From positions 15,236,499 to 15,300,498 of the forward strand of contig OZ020250.1 of the NCBI GenBank assembly GCA_963971285.1: a DNA stretch of 64,000 nt. Direction: 5' to 3'. Below the pieces are notes generated by a model. The model was not told the origin of the DNA. It saw only the letters and a list, made by a program, of their open reading frames with translations, and made no database searches. This stretch comes from Astropecten irregularis (taxonomy: Eukaryota; Echinodermata; Asteroidea; Paxillosida; Astropectinidae). Below are positions 62,401 through 64,000 of this stretch, piece by piece (position 1 is the first letter of the stretch; each line of letters begins with the position of its first letter). Both the position numbers and the translations under genes were made by a program.

Positions 62401-63694
62401 TGATTACGGAGCCTGAGATCTAAAGTGCTTGGTTTTATGGAGGGAGGAAAACCGGAGAACCCGGAGAAAAACCCTCGTAGCATAGGAGAGAACCAACCCA
62501 CAACTCTACTCACATATGACCCAAGCCGGAATTGAACCCAGGCCACATTGGTGAGAGGCGAGTGCCTAAAGCACTTGCCACCTATGCCCCCATAGGTGGC
62601 ATGATTAGTACAGTGTGTCTCGATTATAGTACAGTTGGTTTTCAAGTTTGAAAAATTACCACAGTTGAATTCATCAGAGCCATCAGGACAATCCGCCAAC
62701 CAGTCGCACTTGGAACTTGCTGCGATACACTTTCCAGACGCATTGCAACTTGGTAAGTTGTTCATGCAAGGCGCACTTGTGACACCTACACAAAAGAAAG
62801 GAAGTACCAAGTTACAAACCATATAAATATAACTAGCACTTGCAGAAGACCAGGGCTCGAAAGCAGGTCTAGTAACTGAAGCATTTTTGCTAGACCTGAA
62901 CTTATTTCACTAGACCTGTGGCATTCGTGTGCATAGGAAAACCATAATTGTATGCAATATTCTGTCCAAAATCATCAATTTAGGAAAACAAAATCACAAG
63001 ACAGCCGGACTAGTGCAGTACACACTTTACTAGACCAAGAATAAAATCACTAGACTCGGTCCACGGTCTAGTGGATATTTCGAGCCCTGAAGACACGTGA
63101 CCTTTTTGAAATCTTGGCTCAGGCTAATTTTTCATAGTTTTTCAAAGCGACTTTCTGATGCCAGCTTTACTTTCAAATCAATGTATGAAGTGGAGTTGAA
63201 GCCCCAGGCAGAGTCCAAGCCGATGTTTCAAAATGGCCAGCCATAGATAGATATTAAGGGTAACAAAGAGAGTGATATCACATGAACAAATCTCCCATAG
63301 ACTAAAGGCCTCTTCACACGATGCTAATTAAACAACCCAACTAACAAGGCTTGCGAGTTTTTCTCATGTAGCGCTGCTAGAAACCAACACAACGCTGAGG
63401 TTACGGGTGAAGGGGTACCAACGGGGGGCATTGCAAGGCCTTGTTTCACATTTAAGTCGTTGAGCAGTTACCTTATTTTTACCGCATTTAATCATATTTT
63501 GAGCCTTCCTCCATGATGGAGCATATCCCATATATTACAACATTGTGTATAATAAGGCATGCAGCCTACTGAGTACTACTAATGTGTGACATTACCTTTC
63601 TCATCACTGTTGTCCGGGCAGTTTTGGTGGCCGTCATTACGAAGGAATGGCCAGAGGCAGTCACCATTGTCACATTGGGCAGGAGGGGGGCAGT
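56293..63694 (-). CDS. Type I membrane protein with LDL-receptor class A repeats (3' five exons; 5' end outside window)
   Basis: Five exons join in frame, all with phase-1 internal borders: 63694-63596, 62785-62660, 61277-61152, 58509-58363 and the terminal 56426-56293. The first four each encode one LDLa module with the closing C-x-D/N-x-S/G-D-E type motif (CPDNSDE, CPDGSDEFNC, CSDGSDNKNC, CPSGMDEDYDAC). The last exon encodes one transmembrane span (LFIGYVVFAVFVVGIAALV), a basic stop-transfer HKK and the short tail CQPKRVE before TAG. LDLa modules bind calcium and ligands outside the cell. The 13-residue tail has no NPxY endocytosis motif, unlike LDL receptors. No EGF or beta-propeller exon is visible here. 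The signal peptide must lie beyond the right edge. I cannot name an orthologue. Confidence 0.85.
56813..56944. repeat. Foldback family E
   Basis: GTGTCCCAAATCTCTGGCTG at the left and CAGCCAGAGATTTGGGACAC at the right form a near-perfect inverted repeat. Sister of 35590-35730. In the last intron of the LDLa gene. Confidence 0.85.
57442..57810 (-). mobile_element. MITE family A in the last LDLa-gene intron
   Basis: Complete reverse copy from TTAAAGGAAATATCATACTT to GATACTATTTTTAA, with GATCTTTTAAAAGATC. Confidence 0.8.
58363..58509 (-). CDS. LDLa exon next to the membrane
   Basis: A 147-bp exon, phase 1 to 1, with acceptor CCTCATCGTAG and donor TGCC/GTACGT. It encodes SCEENSYYHHGSSNRRYCAE, then TRTCLIDDQFCNGVVDCPSG and MDEDYDAC: six cysteines, with a long first loop. 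Confidence 0.85.
58588..58880. repeat. (ATT)n and a dispersed GGAGGAAAACCCC repeat
   Basis: About eight ATT units at 58588-58612. Further on, GGCGGGAGGAAAACCCC and TGAACCCAGTTCACAGAGG resemble the stretch at 62430-62590 (GGAGGGAGGAAAACCGG...TTGAACCCAGGCCAC). Confidence 0.55.
58984..59400 (+). mobile_element. Foldback family D, second copy
   Basis: Shares AAGATTTACTGTAATCAAAA, GCACCCCACTTTT, GTTGCGTGGATCGG and the CATACATGTACTGA block with 43427-43794. The right terminal inverted end is missing. Confidence 0.7.
59812..60190. repeat. Foldback with CCCTTTTCACACTG and AGTGTGAATACCCC ends
   Basis: Contains several CCCCGGG(G)A and CCAACA(C)CCC blocks and inverted GGAGCGCTATT/AATAGCGCTCC. No gene. 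Confidence 0.55.
60515..61055 (+). repeat. Imperfect tandem repeat of ACTCGGCCTTGGCCTCGG
   Basis: Between about 60866 and 61050 the unit ACTCGGCCTTGGCCTCGG + AGACCCATGACTCGGACTCG + GCTGCTCGTGAGA occurs about three times (unit about 60-70 bp). Related pieces start at 60515. The ORFs here are repeat artefacts. Confidence 0.7.
61152..61277 (-). CDS. LDLa exon
   Basis: A 126-bp exon, phase 1 to 1, with acceptor TTTTTTTCAG and donor TGCG/GTACGT. It encodes YQCPNEDRCYSDYDRCNDHF then TCSDGSDNKNC. The final acidic residue of D-x-S-D-E is replaced by asparagine, so calcium binding may be weaker. Confidence 0.85.
61463..61762 (+). mobile_element. MITE family A with internal deletion
   Basis: The left end (TTAAAGGTACTATCATACTT) joins, after GATGGTGATGGTA, directly to TCTTTTAAAGATC. 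The right half is complete to GATATTACCTTTAA. Confidence 0.7.
62014..62166. repeat. Foldback with GGGGCCGATTTCATAAAGCT end
   Basis: The right end TTTTATGAAATCAGCCCCC is its inverse. The interior is built of CTGCGACGCGTCGCA blocks. Confidence 0.7.
62275..62600. repeat. (AAT)n and GGAGGAAAACCGG dispersed repeat
   Basis: A short AAT array beside GCGCGCTTTTTAC...AAAGCGCGGGC, then a block like that at 58.72 kb. It lies directly against the exon at 62660. Confidence 0.5.
62660..62785 (-). CDS. LDLa exon
   Basis: A 126-bp exon, phase 1 to 1, with acceptor TTTTGTGTAG and donor TGTG/GTAATT. It encodes CMNNLPSCNASGKCIAASSK, then CDWLADCPDGSDEFNC, a complete six-cysteine LDLa module with the calcium-binding D-x-S-D-E. 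Confidence 0.9.
63596..63694 (-). CDS. LDLa exon (most N-terminal in window), atypical
   Basis: A 99-bp exon, phase 1 to 1, with acceptor TATCTGAAAG and donor AAAG/GTAATG. It encodes DCPPPAQCDNGDCLWPFL and then NDGHQNCPDNSDEK. The first three cysteines and the calcium-site DNSDE are present. The usual fourth cysteine (C-D-G) is replaced by N-D-G and no sixth cysteine occurs in the exon, so the usual disulfide set is incomplete. Confidence 0.75.
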
Positions 63695-63699
63695 CTTTC

Positions 63700-64000
63700 A
63701 GATAACAGCAACAAACAAAAAAAGGACAAAGAAAACTGTATATAGTGTAATAATTAAGCCCGATCCTTGGACCCTCAATGAAGGTATATTGTTTATGTTA
63801 AAGAGGATGTTCAACACTAAAAAAAGCTTGCTTTATTTGTTAGAACTATTATCCTTAAATTACTTGACATGAGAATTTTTTTTTTTATCTCACACTGAAC
63901 ACAGAAAGAGAGTCTTTTTGATGATTTTTCTCTCAGCCCGCAAGCTCCCCAAAATTCAGATTCTCTGACTTCATCAACTGGGGCGGCAGACAAATTTGTG
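63700..64000. other. No exon recognised at the right edge
   Basis: A/T-rich sequence upstream (on the minus strand) of the first visible LDLa exon. The acceptor side is present, but no further exon could be supported. Confidence 0.4.

Overview
The window is a stretch of animal nuclear DNA. It has long introns with GT/AG borders, EMI, EGF and LDL-receptor class A (LDLa) modules on phase-1 exons, tRNA-derived SINE sequence and very many foldback (MITE-like) repeats. The repeat style, the SINE body and the intron structure suggest a marine invertebrate deuterostome, most likely an echinoderm such as a sea star. That assignment is inference. There is no bacterial or organelle signal, no CRISPR array and no intact transposase or reverse transcriptase.

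Layout. (1) About 1.9-13.05 kb, minus strand: the 5' nine exons of a gene of unrecognised family. It runs from an ATG at 13050 to 1928 and continues past the left edge. All exon phases match and 719 codons are visible, including a roughly threefold internal module and a malectin-like segment. (2) 13.1-20.3 kb: no gene; MITEs, foldbacks and a LINE remnant. (3) 20.39-34.05 kb, plus strand: a MEGF-type gene with a signal peptide, an EMI domain split over exons 1-3, one EGF exon, and a single 4,770-bp exon holding 37 further EGF-like repeats. (4) 34.95-38.40 kb, plus strand: three phase-matched exons encoding a cysteine-rich C-terminus, either the 3' end of the MEGF gene or a separate gene. One coding-like exon lies on the opposite strand at 34.44-34.66 kb. 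(5) 42.70-43.26 kb, minus: an intronless ORF for a 186-residue charged helical protein with an amphipathic tail. Another orphan minus exon lies at 44.80-44.94 kb, with a decayed copy at 50.55-50.76 kb. (6) 45.73-49.03 and 51.51-54.81 kb: two near-identical 3.3-kb copies, each bounded by inverted copies of the same MITE. (7) 56.29-63.69 kb, minus: the 3' end of a type I membrane protein gene with four LDLa exons and a terminal transmembrane exon.

The repeat fraction is dominated by two related MITE families, here called A and B. Both are bounded by TTAA-AGGTA ends and often sit directly against each other. Several foldback families with ends such as GGGGCCAATTTCATAGAGCT are also present. The two best-supported genes (MEGF-like and LDLa-TM) encode secreted or cell-surface proteins. 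Nothing in the sequence shows that the genes act together.
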